Positions 1 to 6,053 of a DNA stretch of 7,725 nt are shown here, piece after piece. The DNA comes from Burkholderiaceae bacterium. GTDB lineage: Bacteria; Pseudomonadota; Gammaproteobacteria; Burkholderiales; Burkholderiaceae. Within the stretch, counting starts at the first letter, position 1; the number at the start of each line of letters is the position of its first letter. The translations under genes and the position numbers were made by a program. The notes beneath the pieces were generated by a model that searched no databases, had not been told where the DNA came from, and saw only the letters and a list, made by a program, of their open reading frames with translations. Where the stretch lies: the NCBI GenBank assembly GCA_947461335.1, contig CANHLB010000076.1, forward strand, positions 1 to 7,725. The letters run 5' to 3'.

Positions 1-37
1 AATCTATTTAACTACTCTTTATATTCTTACCATTTAT

Positions 38-43
38 AGGAAA
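38..43 (+). promoter_or_regulatory. Ribosome binding site of the MmgE/PrpD gene
   Basis: AGGAAA lies 4 bases before the ATG at 48 (6 bases from the AGGA core), a good Shine-Dalgarno that fixes the start. The 37 bases upstream are AT-rich, but too little sequence is present to decide whether a promoter or another operon gene precedes it. Confidence 0.6.
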
Positions 44-47
44 TCAC

Positions 48-1421
48 ATGTCTCACGCTATCGCTGCAGCAGCTGATCTGAACGCCCCACCAGTCACAAA
101 AATTCTGGCGGAGTTTGTTAGCTCCCACCCAAGTCAAGGATGGGCACCTGAAGTTGATCATGAGGCACATCGCACCTTCCTTAACTGGTTAGGCTGCGCC
201 ATTGGTGCCGCCAATCATGAGAGTGTTACATCTTCCCTAGCAGCTATTCAAGAATTTCAACCAGCTCCACAAGCAAGCATCTTGGGGCGCAAAGATAAAG
301 TCGATATGGGCGGCGCCGCTCTGATTAATGGTATTAGCTCACATACCTTTGACTTTGATGACACTCACCTCAAGACGGTGATTCATCCTGCGGGCCCAGT
401 GGCCTCAGCCATCATGGCGCTAGGTGAACACACGAACGTGAGCGGCCGTCAAATCATCGACTCTCTTGTTTTAGGAATTGATGTTGCTTGCCGAGTGGGT
501 AATGCAATGTATCCAGACCATTACCATCGTGGCTGGCATATCACTGGCTCTACTGGTATGTTGGGTTCAGCAGCTGCATGTTCGCGCCTCATGGGTCTTG
601 ATCTGCAGAAAACGACTATGGCTTTGGGTATTGCGGCTTCACAGCCAGTAGGTATACGTGAACAATTTGGCACGATGACTAAGCCTTTTCATCCGGGTGG
701 TGCTGCACGCGCAGGACAACTCTCAGCGCTATTAGCAAAGCATGGCTTTACTGCTAGTCCAAAAGCATTGGAAGCTGGTCGTGGCTATATGCAAACAGTT
801 TCTACTAAATGCGACTGGTCAGAAATTGATCGCGCCTTAGGTCAATCCTTTGAGATTTCATTAAATACTTACAAACCTTTTGCTTGCGGAATTGTGATTC
901 ATCCAGCAATTGATGCCTGTGCGCAATTGCGCGCCCAAGGCGTGAAGGCAGAAGATGTTGAGCGCATAGAATTACGTGCTCATCCACTCGTTCTAGAGCT
1001 CACTGGCAAGAAGACTCCCAAGGATGGTCTGGAAGGCAAATTCAGCGTGTACCACGGTTGCGCCGTAGGCTTGATCTTTGGTCAAGCTGGAGAAGGCGAA
1101 TATGCAGACGACATTGTCAATCGTGCTGATGTTGTAGCCTTACGCGCCAAAGTCAATGCGACTACCGACACTGCTATTAGCGAAGCCTCTGTTGATGTCA
1201 AAGCCTTTCTCAAAAACGGCAAAGAGGTACATATTTTTGTGAAGAATGCGATTGGCTCAGTAGAAAACCCAATGACGGATGCCAATTTAGAACAAAAGTT
1301 CACAAACCTTACTGAGCCAGTGATTGGTAAAGAAAAGACCATTCAACTCATTTCAGCGCTCTGGAAATTAGGACAAGCGTCTGATCTTAAAAAAATTCTG
1401 AGTCTTTGTACTCCAGATTAA
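48..1421 (+). CDS. MmgE/PrpD family protein (2-methylcitrate dehydratase / cis-aconitate decarboxylase superfamily)
   Basis: This is a 457-aa cytoplasmic protein of usual length for the MmgE/PrpD family, whose known members dehydrate, decarboxylate or epimerise small polycarboxylates without a metal cofactor. Family blocks are visible in order: FDFDDTH at residues 101-107, IHPAGPVASA around 112-121, GWHITGSTGMLGSAAA around 162-177, TKPFHPGGAARAG at 211-223, and KPFACGIVIHPAID at 276-289. The conserved acidic, His and Lys residues (D102, D105, H113, H164, K212, K276, H285) fall where the family keeps its proposed active site. The ATG at 48 has an AGGAAA ribosome binding site at 38-43. It is the first gene seen of a same-strand run with a 2-hydroxyacid dehydrogenase, a ChrA pair and a Bug receptor, so a role in organic-acid catabolism is inferred. 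No prpB or prpC lies beside it, so a true methylcitrate-cycle PrpD is not supported. The family is sure; the substrate is unknown. Confidence 0.9.
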   Translation: MSHAIAAAADLNAPPVTKILAEFVSSHPSQGWAPEVDHEAHRTFLNWLGCAIGAANHESVTSSLAAIQEFQPAPQASILGRKDKVDMGGAALINGISSHTFDFDDTHLKTVIHPAGPVASAIMALGEHTNVSGRQIIDSLVLGIDVACRVGNAMYPDHYHRGWHITGSTGMLGSAAACSRLMGLDLQKTTMALGIAASQPVGIREQFGTMTKPFHPGGAARAGQLSALLAKHGFTASPKALEAGRGYMQTVSTKCDWSEIDRALGQSFEISLNTYKPFACGIVIHPAIDACAQLRAQGVKAEDVERIELRAHPLVLELTGKKTPKDGLEGKFSVYHGCAVGLIFGQAGEGEYADDIVNRADVVALRAKVNATTDTAISEASVDVKAFLKNGKEVHIFVKNAIGSVENPMTDANLEQKFTNLTEPVIGKEKTIQLISALWKLGQASDLKKILSLCTPD

Positions 1422-1441
1422 TTCACTAGAAAGTATTTGAT

Positions 1442-2419
1442 ATGGCTGCATTACCAAACATTGTCATCCTCGGAGATTACGAACAGGCCTTACGTCGTTT
1501 TTCTGATTGGGATACATTAGAGCAACGCGCAAATCTTACTTTTCATCACAAGCCTTTACGTGATGAGGCTTTGTATGAAGCCGTCAAAGACGCTGAAGCC
1601 ATTGCGATTGTGCGAGATCGCTCACCCTTTAACGCGGCCATGATTGCCCGCTTACCAAAGCTGAAATTTTTGATGTTTACGGGGGAGCGCAATGGTACGC
1701 TTGAGGCGTCTGCTCTAGTAGCGCGCAATATCCCAATGGCATGCTCCCCTGGCGGCCCTTCTAAAGAAACTACTGCAGAACTCACTTGGGCTTTAATTCT
1801 GGGAGCGTCTAAGCGCCTGATTGAACAAAACCAGTTGATCGCCTCTGGTGGATGGCGCGATCAACTCTCTGTTCTTCCAATGCTCTCTGGTGAGCGCTTG
1901 GGAGTGATGGGACTCGGTGCTATTGGCAGTCGTGTAGCGCGTGTTGGCGCAGCCTTTGGTATGGAAGTGGTGACCTGGAGTCCACGCATGACTCCCGAAC
2001 GCGCTGCAGCTGAGAATGCCACATCAGTAAGCCTAGAAGAGTTGCTCAAGACTTCGAAGATCGTTACCATGCACCTCGTAGCGGGCCCTGGCACTAAAGG
2101 ATTAATTAGCGCAGATGAATTAGCCTTAATGCGTCCCGACTCGATATTAGTTAATACCTCACGCTCTGCCTTAATCAATATGGCCGATCTTCAAAAAGCG
2201 CTTGCTGCCGGAAGACCTGGGCAAGCAGCAGTTGATGTATTTGATATGGAGCCACTCCCTGAGAATGATCCCTTGCGCAATACACCGAACTTATTGGTAA
2301 CACCGCATCTGGGATTTATTGCTGAGCCAATTTTTGCAGCCTTCGCTAAGGGCATTACAGAAACTTTGGAAGCCTGGTTGGATAACAAACCCGTGCCACA
2401 TCCATTCAAGCCCCAGTAA
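1442..2419 (+). CDS. D-2-hydroxyacid dehydrogenase family protein (NAD(P)-dependent)
   Basis: This 325-aa cytoplasmic oxidoreductase belongs to the D-isomer-specific 2-hydroxyacid dehydrogenase family, which interconverts 2-keto and D-2-hydroxy acids. The nucleotide-binding Rossmann domain sits in the middle, with GLGAIG at residues 157-162. The catalytic triad expected of the family is visible: Arg241 in NTSRSA, Glu270 in DVFDMEPLP, and His289 in TPHLGF. The Arg is normally followed by Gly (RG) and here by Ser. The N- and C-terminal parts form the substrate domain. It starts 20 bases after the MmgE/PrpD stop, with only a weak AGAAAG-like site upstream, and is followed 12 bases later by the ChrA-family pair, so it is probably co-transcribed. 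Whether the substrate is glyoxylate/hydroxypyruvate-like, phosphoglycerate-like or something related to the lyase product cannot be decided. Enzymatic competence is likely because all three catalytic residues are kept. Confidence 0.9.
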   Translation: MAALPNIVILGDYEQALRRFSDWDTLEQRANLTFHHKPLRDEALYEAVKDAEAIAIVRDRSPFNAAMIARLPKLKFLMFTGERNGTLEASALVARNIPMACSPGGPSKETTAELTWALILGASKRLIEQNQLIASGGWRDQLSVLPMLSGERLGVMGLGAIGSRVARVGAAFGMEVVTWSPRMTPERAAAENATSVSLEELLKTSKIVTMHLVAGPGTKGLISADELALMRPDSILVNTSRSALINMADLQKALAAGRPGQAAVDVFDMEPLPENDPLRNTPNLLVTPHLGFIAEPIFAAFAKGITETLEAWLDNKPVPHPFKPQ

Positions 2420-2431
2420 GCCTCGGTCATT

Positions 2432-2971
2432 TTGAAAACACTCACACCTAAGCAACTCTTCATCAGCTTTAGCAAGATCGGAATGTCTGGCTTTGGGGGA
2501 GTGCTTCCTTGGGCAAGGCGGACCCTCGTTGAGCGAGACAAGATTTTGACATCTGAGGAATTCAGTGCAATTTTAGGTATCTGCCAAATTGTTCCAGGTC
2601 CTAATATTATGAATCTCGCAGTTTGCGTGGGCTCTCGATTTGGTGGCGCAAGAGGTGCGTTGGCTGCAACCCTTGGTTTATCTTTAGGCCCCATTGCGAT
2701 CGTCTTATGCTTAGCTCTTTTGTATGAGCATTACAGCAATCTTGAATCCGTTAAGGGGCTACTTCGTGGAATTTCAGCAGTGGGTGTTGGTTTAATAGCT
2801 TCAACCGGTTTTAAGATGCTGCGGGATGAATTCCGCTACCCAGCGATGCTGGTCGTTGTTGTGCTGACCATTATTGCCGCTACAGTGTTTCATCTTGGCT
2901 TAGGCTATGTTGTATTGCTGGTTTCACCAGTCGCGATCTTTATAGCAAGAAAAAAAGCGCAGGCTTTATGA
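2432..2971 (+). CDS. chrA: ChrA-family transporter, half-size subunit 1
   Basis: This 179-aa polytopic inner-membrane protein consists of a single CHR domain (chromate ion transporter family), the length of the short-chain members that work as two-gene pairs. Seen here are the FGG motif at residues 21-23, the ERDKILTSEEF segment, the signature PGPN at 55-58, and a GxxGALAA helix around 72-79, followed by long hydrophobic segments. The start is TTG at 2432. The previous gene's stop (2417-2419) is in frame just upstream and no ATG or GTG lies between, so TTG is the only common start that keeps the whole domain; ATT at 2429 is a remote alternative. No strong Shine-Dalgarno is visible, so coupling to the preceding gene is likely. 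The protein is rich in Lys/Arg (17 by count), including four in the first loop and RKK near the C-terminus. Chromate efflux is the family's named activity, but the organic-acid context leaves the real anion open. Confidence 0.88.
   Translation: MKTLTPKQLFISFSKIGMSGFGGVLPWARRTLVERDKILTSEEFSAILGICQIVPGPNIMNLAVCVGSRFGGARGALAATLGLSLGPIAIVLCLALLYEHYSNLESVKGLLRGISAVGVGLIASTGFKMLRDEFRYPAMLVVVVLTIIAATVFHLGLGYVVLLVSPVAIFIARKKAQAL
2950..2956 (+). other. Possible -1 ribosomal slippery site between the two ChrA halves
   Basis: Seven adenines are read in the subunit 1 frame as A-AAA-AAA, the form of a bacterial -1 slippery heptamer. Moving one base back leads without a stop codon (AAA AAA AGC GCA GGC TTT) straight into the ATG of subunit 2 at 2968. 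A weak possible stimulatory hairpin follows four bases later (AGGCT at 2961-2965 with AGCCT at 2983-2987). The geometry is seen directly; its use is inference. Confidence 0.3.
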
Positions 2972-3489
2972 GTATTCTGCTGAGCCTTTTCTTAAAACTA
3001 TCTGCCTTCTCACTCGTTGCGTTTGGTGGTGTCAATGCACTATTACCCGTCTTATTTAATCTCGCCGTTCACCAAGAGCATTGGATTGATGTCCAAACAT
3101 TTTCAGACTACTTTGCCATAGCTCAGGCTGCGCCAGGGCCTAACTTTATGACTGTCACCCTCATCGGCTGGCATATTCATGGAGTCCTTGGAGCGCTTCT
3201 CGCCACCCTTGCAATAGCATGGCCATCATCAATTCTGATTTATTTTTTACAGCGTTTCATCATGGGGATAAAAAACCCAATCAGTAAACAAATGATTCAA
3301 TACTCTGCAGCTGCACTTGCGATTGGCTTAGTACTGTCCTCTGCATGGGAGATTGCCCTGCAAATCAATCATAGTCCAGCCGCCTATGTCTTGACGATCA
3401 GCACAATAGCGATTACCGTCTTTACACGTTGGCATCCGCTGTACCTCATAGCGATTGGTGGAGTCTTAGGCGTCTTAGGATTCATTTAA
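2968..3489 (+). CDS. chrA: ChrA-family transporter, half-size subunit 2
   Basis: This 173-aa polytopic membrane protein is a second single CHR domain. It has FGG at residues 19-21, HQEHWIDVQTFSDYFA in the first loop, PGPN at 56-59 and a GVLGALLATLAIAWP helix. Its ATG overlaps the stop of subunit 1 as ATGA, with AGG four bases before the start, so the two are translated together and probably form a heterodimer equivalent to one long bi-domain ChrA. Only about five Lys/Arg are present and the first loop has none, unlike subunit 1, which fits the opposite membrane orientation known for such pairs. A run of seven adenines at 2950-2956 at the end of subunit 1 could allow a -1 shift into this frame. 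The substrate is assigned by family only (chromate/sulfate-type anion); another oxyanion or carboxylate is possible. Confidence 0.88.
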   Translation: MSILLSLFLKLSAFSLVAFGGVNALLPVLFNLAVHQEHWIDVQTFSDYFAIAQAAPGPNFMTVTLIGWHIHGVLGALLATLAIAWPSSILIYFLQRFIMGIKNPISKQMIQYSAAALAIGLVLSSAWEIALQINHSPAAYVLTISTIAITVFTRWHPLYLIAIGGVLGVLGFI

Positions 3490-3509
3490 ATTTGAATTAG
3501 GGTTTAGGT

Positions 3510-4487
3510 ATGCGATTCATTCAAAGAATGTTGATGCTTGCACTTAGTCTTGGGGCAATGCTTTCCCCAGCCTCTTTTGCACAAAGCAATTACCCCACTA
3601 AACCGATTAACTTTATCGTGCCCTATGGTGCAGGTGGGGGCGCTGATTCGCGGAGCCGTCAGATCGCTCAGAAGATGAGTGTGATCCTCAAGCAGCCCAT
3701 CATTGTGGATAACAAACCTGGTGCAGGCGGCAATATCGGCACAGAGTTTATTTCGCGGGCTGCGCCTGATGGCTACACCATTGGTATGGGTAACTTTGCG
3801 CCTTTGGCGGTGAATAAAACCCTGTTTGGTAATTTACGTTACGACCCAGAAACAGATCTCACTCCAATCATTTTGATTGAAAAGGGTCCATTGGTTTTAG
3901 TAGTGAACCCAAGTTCGCCCTATAAAACTGTACAAGATATTGTGGCAGCAGCTAAAGCAAAACCTGGCATGCTCACTTTTTCATCTGGAGGTATCGGTGG
4001 CAGCCATCAACTCTCCGCTGAGCTCTTTGAGCAAAATGCGGGCATTGAGATGATTCATGTGCCTTACAAGAGCGGCTCTGCGGGATTAACTGACCTAATG
4101 GCTGGCAATGTCACCATGATGTTTGATCAAATGTACTCGGCGATGCCAAGTATTAAGGCTGATAAGCTTCGCGCAATTGCCATTACTAGTAAAAAACGTT
4201 CCCCGCTTTTACCAAATATTCCAAGCTTTGCTGAAGTTGGATACCCAAAGGTTGAGGTATTAAATTGGCAAGGACTGATTGCACCCAAAGGAACGCCTAA
4301 AGCCATTATTGATCGATTGAATGCTGCAGCCAATGAAGCACTCCAAGACCCTCAACTGCGGGAACTCATGCTTTCGCAAGGTAATGAAATTGGTGGCGGG
4401 AGTCCAGCAGAATTTGCTGCGTTGATTAAATCCGAATCTGCAAAATGGGGGGCGGTTGTCAAAACAGCAAATATCAAGCCAGAGTAA
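3510..4487 (+). CDS. Bug/TctC-family tripartite tricarboxylate transporter substrate-binding protein
   Basis: This 325-aa secreted solute receptor starts with a signal peptide of about 24 residues (positive MRFIQR, hydrophobic core, SFA before Gln25), so it acts in the periplasm. Bug-family hallmarks follow: NYPTKPINFIVPYGAGGGADSRSR at residues 27-50 with the glycine-rich ligand loop, PGAGGNIGTEFISRAAPDGYT at 70-90, GGIGGSHQLSAELF at 160-173, and HVPYKSGSAGLTDLMAGNV at 183-201. Such proteins bind small organic acids, often carboxylates, and hand them to TctA/TctB-type membrane proteins or act in sensing. No TctA or TctB is in the window; the nearest membrane genes are the ChrA pair ending 20 bases upstream. 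It is the last gene of the plus-strand run and converges on crcB. The ATG at 3510 follows a TTAGGG/TTTAGG purine stretch. The family is certain; the ligand is unknown. Confidence 0.92.
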   Translation: MRFIQRMLMLALSLGAMLSPASFAQSNYPTKPINFIVPYGAGGGADSRSRQIAQKMSVILKQPIIVDNKPGAGGNIGTEFISRAAPDGYTIGMGNFAPLAVNKTLFGNLRYDPETDLTPIILIEKGPLVLVVNPSSPYKTVQDIVAAAKAKPGMLTFSSGGIGGSHQLSAELFEQNAGIEMIHVPYKSGSAGLTDLMAGNVTMMFDQMYSAMPSIKADKLRAIAITSKKRSPLLPNIPSFAEVGYPKVEVLNWQGLIAPKGTPKAIIDRLNAAANEALQDPQLRELMLSQGNEIGGGSPAEFAALIKSESAKWGAVVKTANIKPE

Positions 4488-4500
4488 ATGAACTCAATCC

Positions 4501-4523
4501 TTACTTCATCGCTTGATAAGTAA
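4501..4523. other. Imperfect hairpin at the convergent ends of the Bug receptor gene and crcB
   Basis: TTACTT (4501-4506) pairs with AAGTAA (4518-4523), and ATC (4508-4510) with GAT (4515-4517), leaving one bulged C and a GCTT loop. It covers the last codons of crcB and lies 14 bases after the receptor stop. No T-rich tract follows on either strand, so intrinsic terminator activity is uncertain. Confidence 0.3.
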
Positions 4524-4878
4524 GAATACCTAAGAAGGTTAAAACCAGTGAGCCAATCAAGTGGAGCAGTGCTGTACCGAGCGCCCAAGTAAATTCTCCG
4601 CGCTGCATGAGGGCAACGACCTCGGCAGAAAAACTAGAGAAAGTGGTTAAGCCTCCAAGGAAACCCGTAATCACCAACAGTTTCCACTCGGGAGAAAGAT
4701 TTGGATTATTTCCAAAAAAGGCAATCGCAATACCAATGAGGTAGCCGCCAACTAAGTTGGCAAGCAAGGTACCCAAGGGAATGATCGACGCAGAGCCTGC
4801 AGTGAGGAAATTAAAGCCCGCTCTTAGCAAAGCGCCGAAGCCAGCGCCAAAGAAAATTGCAAAAATTGATAGCCACAT
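4501..4878 (-). CDS. crcB: Fluoride efflux channel CrcB/Fluc
   Basis: This 125-aa inner-membrane protein with four hydrophobic helices has the usual length for CrcB/Fluc, a dual-topology dimeric channel that lets fluoride leave the cell. The sequence shows GAGFGALLR at residues 11-19, [16 protein letters not shown] at 34-49 with the conserved pore Asn41, and [15 protein letters not shown] at 72-86, carrying the Thr78-Thr79 break and the Phe box (Phe80, Phe83). It starts at ATG 8 bases after the dioxygenase stop with no recognisable Shine-Dalgarno, so translation probably depends on coupling with the upstream gene. No fluoride riboswitch directly precedes it. It is the last gene of the four-gene minus-strand run and ends 13 bases from the convergent receptor gene. 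All key channel residues are present, so it is predicted to be functional. Confidence 0.95.
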   Translation of the reverse strand: MWLSIFAIFFGAGFGALLRAGFNFLTAGSASIIPLGTLLANLVGGYLIGIAIAFFGNNPNLSPEWKLLVITGFLGGLTTFSSFSAEVVALMQRGEFTWALGTALLHLIGSLVLTFLGILTYQAMK

Positions 4879-4886
4879 ATTAGTAG

Positions 4887-5666
4887 TTATTGAATTGAAA
4901 AGCCAAGCATGCTGATGGAACTCATTTCAATACCATCCGTAAAGACTGTCGCATGCTCACCCTCTTCTTGTAAAGCTAAAGTGTACAAAGCTGGCCAATA
5001 ATGCTCTGCAGTCGGAATAGACATATGGGCAGCCTCACCGTATTTTTCCCAATCAATCAAAGGCTCATGATGATTAGAACGAATTTCTGAAATAAAGAAG
5101 TCATTAAACTCTTTGGCCCAAGGGTAGGGCTCAGCCCCCGCTTGCCAATGGATGGTTCGCAAGTTATGCACTACATTGCCGCTTGCCAAAATCAGAATAT
5201 TTTCATCGCGCAATGGACGTAATTGTTTGGCCAATTCGTAGTGCTCGCGAGCAGACTTTGAGCCGTCCAAACTCAATTGGACAACCGGCACGTCGGCATT
5301 GGGGTAAATATATTTCAGGACTGACCAAGCACCATGATCAATACCCCACTCATTCTCTTCCATGACGATGGGAACATTTAGCAATTCTTGCACACGATCC
5401 GCTAGAGCAGGACTGCCAAGTGCTGGATACTCAATCTCAAAAAGTTCTTGAGGAAATCCACCAAAGTCATGAATCGTTTTGGGCTTAGACATTGCAGTAA
5501 TCCAAACACCACGAGTTACCCAGTGCGCAGAGATCACTAAGATTGCGTCTGGGCGTTTGAATGATTTACCAAGTGCAGCCCATGCTGCCGTAAAACGGTT
5601 GGGCTCAATGGCATACATCGGACTGCCATGGCCAGCAAATACTGCAGGTTGGCGATGGCTAGTCAT
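4887..5666 (-). CDS. ygiD: Class III extradiol ring-cleavage dioxygenase, DODA/YgiD type
   Basis: This 259-aa cytoplasmic protein belongs to the LigB-like family that includes bacterial YgiD and plant DOPA 4,5-dioxygenase, metal enzymes that open catechol-type rings. Characteristic segments are FAGHGSPM (His13), VISAHW (His48), [18 protein letters not shown] at residues 65-82, [10 protein letters not shown] (His111), ASGNVVHNL (His167) and TAEHYWPAL (His222). His13, His48 and His222 are the likely metal ligands, with His111 and His167 at the active site. The length is normal and no key residue is missing. The ATG at 5664-5666 lies 9 bases after the stop of the 45-aa membrane gene and lacks a clear Shine-Dalgarno, which suggests coupled translation. 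crcB follows after 8 bases. No other aromatic-degradation gene is present, so the physiological substrate is open; family members are active on L-DOPA and similar catechols. Confidence 0.9.
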   Translation of the reverse strand: MTSHRQPAVFAGHGSPMYAIEPNRFTAAWAALGKSFKRPDAILVISAHWVTRGVWITAMSKPKTIHDFGGFPQELFEIEYPALGSPALADRVQELLNVPIVMEENEWGIDHGAWSVLKYIYPNADVPVVQLSLDGSKSAREHYELAKQLRPLRDENILILASGNVVHNLRTIHWQAGAEPYPWAKEFNDFFISEIRSNHHEPLIDWEKYGEAAHMSIPTAEHYWPALYTLALQEEGEHATVFTDGIEMSSISMLGFSIQ

Positions 5667-5675
5667 TAATACCGG

Positions 5676-5813
5676 TTAACCGAATACGTAACCAGTATGA
5701 GCAGCGACCAAGGCAAACAAGATAGCCAAGCTAGTAGCTGCGGCTAACATTACAACCAATGTAATGATCTTTTTGTTAATTTCTTCTTTAGTTTCGTTAT
5801 GCCATTCGTTCAC
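5676..5813 (-). CDS. Small single-span membrane protein, 45 aa (hypothetical)
   Basis: I do not recognise this family. The reading frame begins at GTG (5811-5813) with AGGGG at 5821-5825, 7 bases before the start, and ends 9 bases before the dioxygenase ATG. The protein has a charged, hydrophilic N-terminus (NEWHNETKEEINKK, residues 2-15), one clear hydrophobic span at about 16-38 rich in Ala, Leu, Val and Ile, and a short tail HTGYVFG. Two Lys (14-15) just before the span suggest the N-terminus stays in the cytoplasm. The strong ribosome site, the close fit to the next gene and the clean membrane-protein composition support a real gene. Its role is unknown; it may be a membrane accessory or simply drive translation into the dioxygenase. 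Confidence 0.7.
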   Translation of the reverse strand: MNEWHNETKEEINKKIITLVVMLAAATSLAILFALVAAHTGYVFG

Positions 5814-5820
5814 GCTAATT

Positions 5821-5825
5821 CCCCT
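5821..5825 (-). promoter_or_regulatory. Ribosome binding site of the 45-aa membrane protein gene
   Basis: On the minus strand this reads AGGGG, 7 bases before the GTG at 5811-5813. It selects the GTG start and is much stronger than anything ahead of the next two genes. Confidence 0.6.
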
Positions 5826-5826
5826 G

Positions 5827-5838
5827 TTAATACATTAA
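5827..5838. repeat. Short inverted repeat TTAAT-N2-ATTAA between the two small genes
   Basis: A perfect 5-bp inverted repeat with a 2-base centre lies in the 44-base AT-rich gap between the 55-aa and 45-aa genes, just upstream of the latter's ribosome site. It could be a small operator or chance in AT-rich sequence. Confidence 0.2.
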
Positions 5839-5857
5839 TCATTAGGGTAATTATCCA

Positions 5858-6025
5858 CTATCGTCCGCGACCAGCTTTACGCATCATGCCTTTTCCGCCG
5901 CCAAAGCCTGCCTGAGGCCTTCCAGCAGGGCCAGATGGGCCTTTAGGTACAGGTGGTCTGGCTGGGGGCTTAGCTACTACAGGCTTAGCCGGGTTTTTTG
6001 GGTCGGGTTTCTTATCGTCAGTCAC
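5858..6025 (-). CDS. Small Pro/Gly/Lys/Arg-rich protein, 55 aa (hypothetical)
   Basis: I do not recognise this family. The frame starts at GTG (6023-6025) behind a near-ideal AGGAG (6032-6036, 6-base spacer) and ends with TAG at 5858-5860. The protein is low in complexity: an N-terminal TDDKKPDPKNPAKP stretch, a proline-rich middle (KPPARPPVPKGPSGPAGRP), then a basic glycine-rich tail (GFGGGKGMMRKAGRGR). It has one Phe, no Trp or Cys, and is probably disordered and soluble. The basic RGR ending could contact nucleic acid or membrane phospholipid, but that is inference only. It is the first gene of the minus-strand run and its start is 28 bases from the divergent protease start. The ribosome site and uninterrupted frame are the main evidence. 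It is too short and biased for a firm functional call. Confidence 0.65.
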   Translation of the reverse strand: MTDDKKPDPKNPAKPVVAKPPARPPVPKGPSGPAGRPQAGFGGGKGMMRKAGRGR

Positions 6026-6053
6026 TTTTAGCTCCTATGGATATCATATTGCC
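6026..6053. promoter_or_regulatory. Short divergent intergenic region
   Basis: Only 28 bases separate the GTG of the minus-strand run from the ATG of the plus-strand M50 protease. This is too short for two independent promoters, so at least one must lie inside the opposite gene. I see no convincing -35/-10 pair in it. Confidence 0.35.
6032..6036 (-). promoter_or_regulatory. Ribosome binding site of the 55-aa protein gene
   Basis: Minus-strand AGGAG lies 6 bases before the GTG at 6023-6025. This near-consensus site is the best evidence that the 55-aa frame is translated from GTG. Confidence 0.65.

Noticed and set aside
48..1421. Calling the first gene prpD of the methylcitrate cycle
   Set aside because: No prpB, prpC or acnD lies beside it and the neighbours are a dehydrogenase and transporters. 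The superfamily has several reactions, so only the family is called.
2191..2694. A 167-codon minus-strand ORF across the dehydrogenase/ChrA junction
   Set aside because: It overlaps two genes with clear family motifs, and its translation has no recognisable domain.
5183..5679. Plus-strand ORFs of 60-66 codons opposite the dioxygenase
   Set aside because: They are shadow frames of a well-supported minus-strand gene with no ribosome sites or recognisable protein features.
4879..6053. Fluoride riboswitch for crcB
   Set aside because: crcB is preceded by 8 bases and three co-oriented genes, and the only noncoding stretches upstream are 9, 44 and 28 bases. This is too short for the aptamer, and none was recognised.
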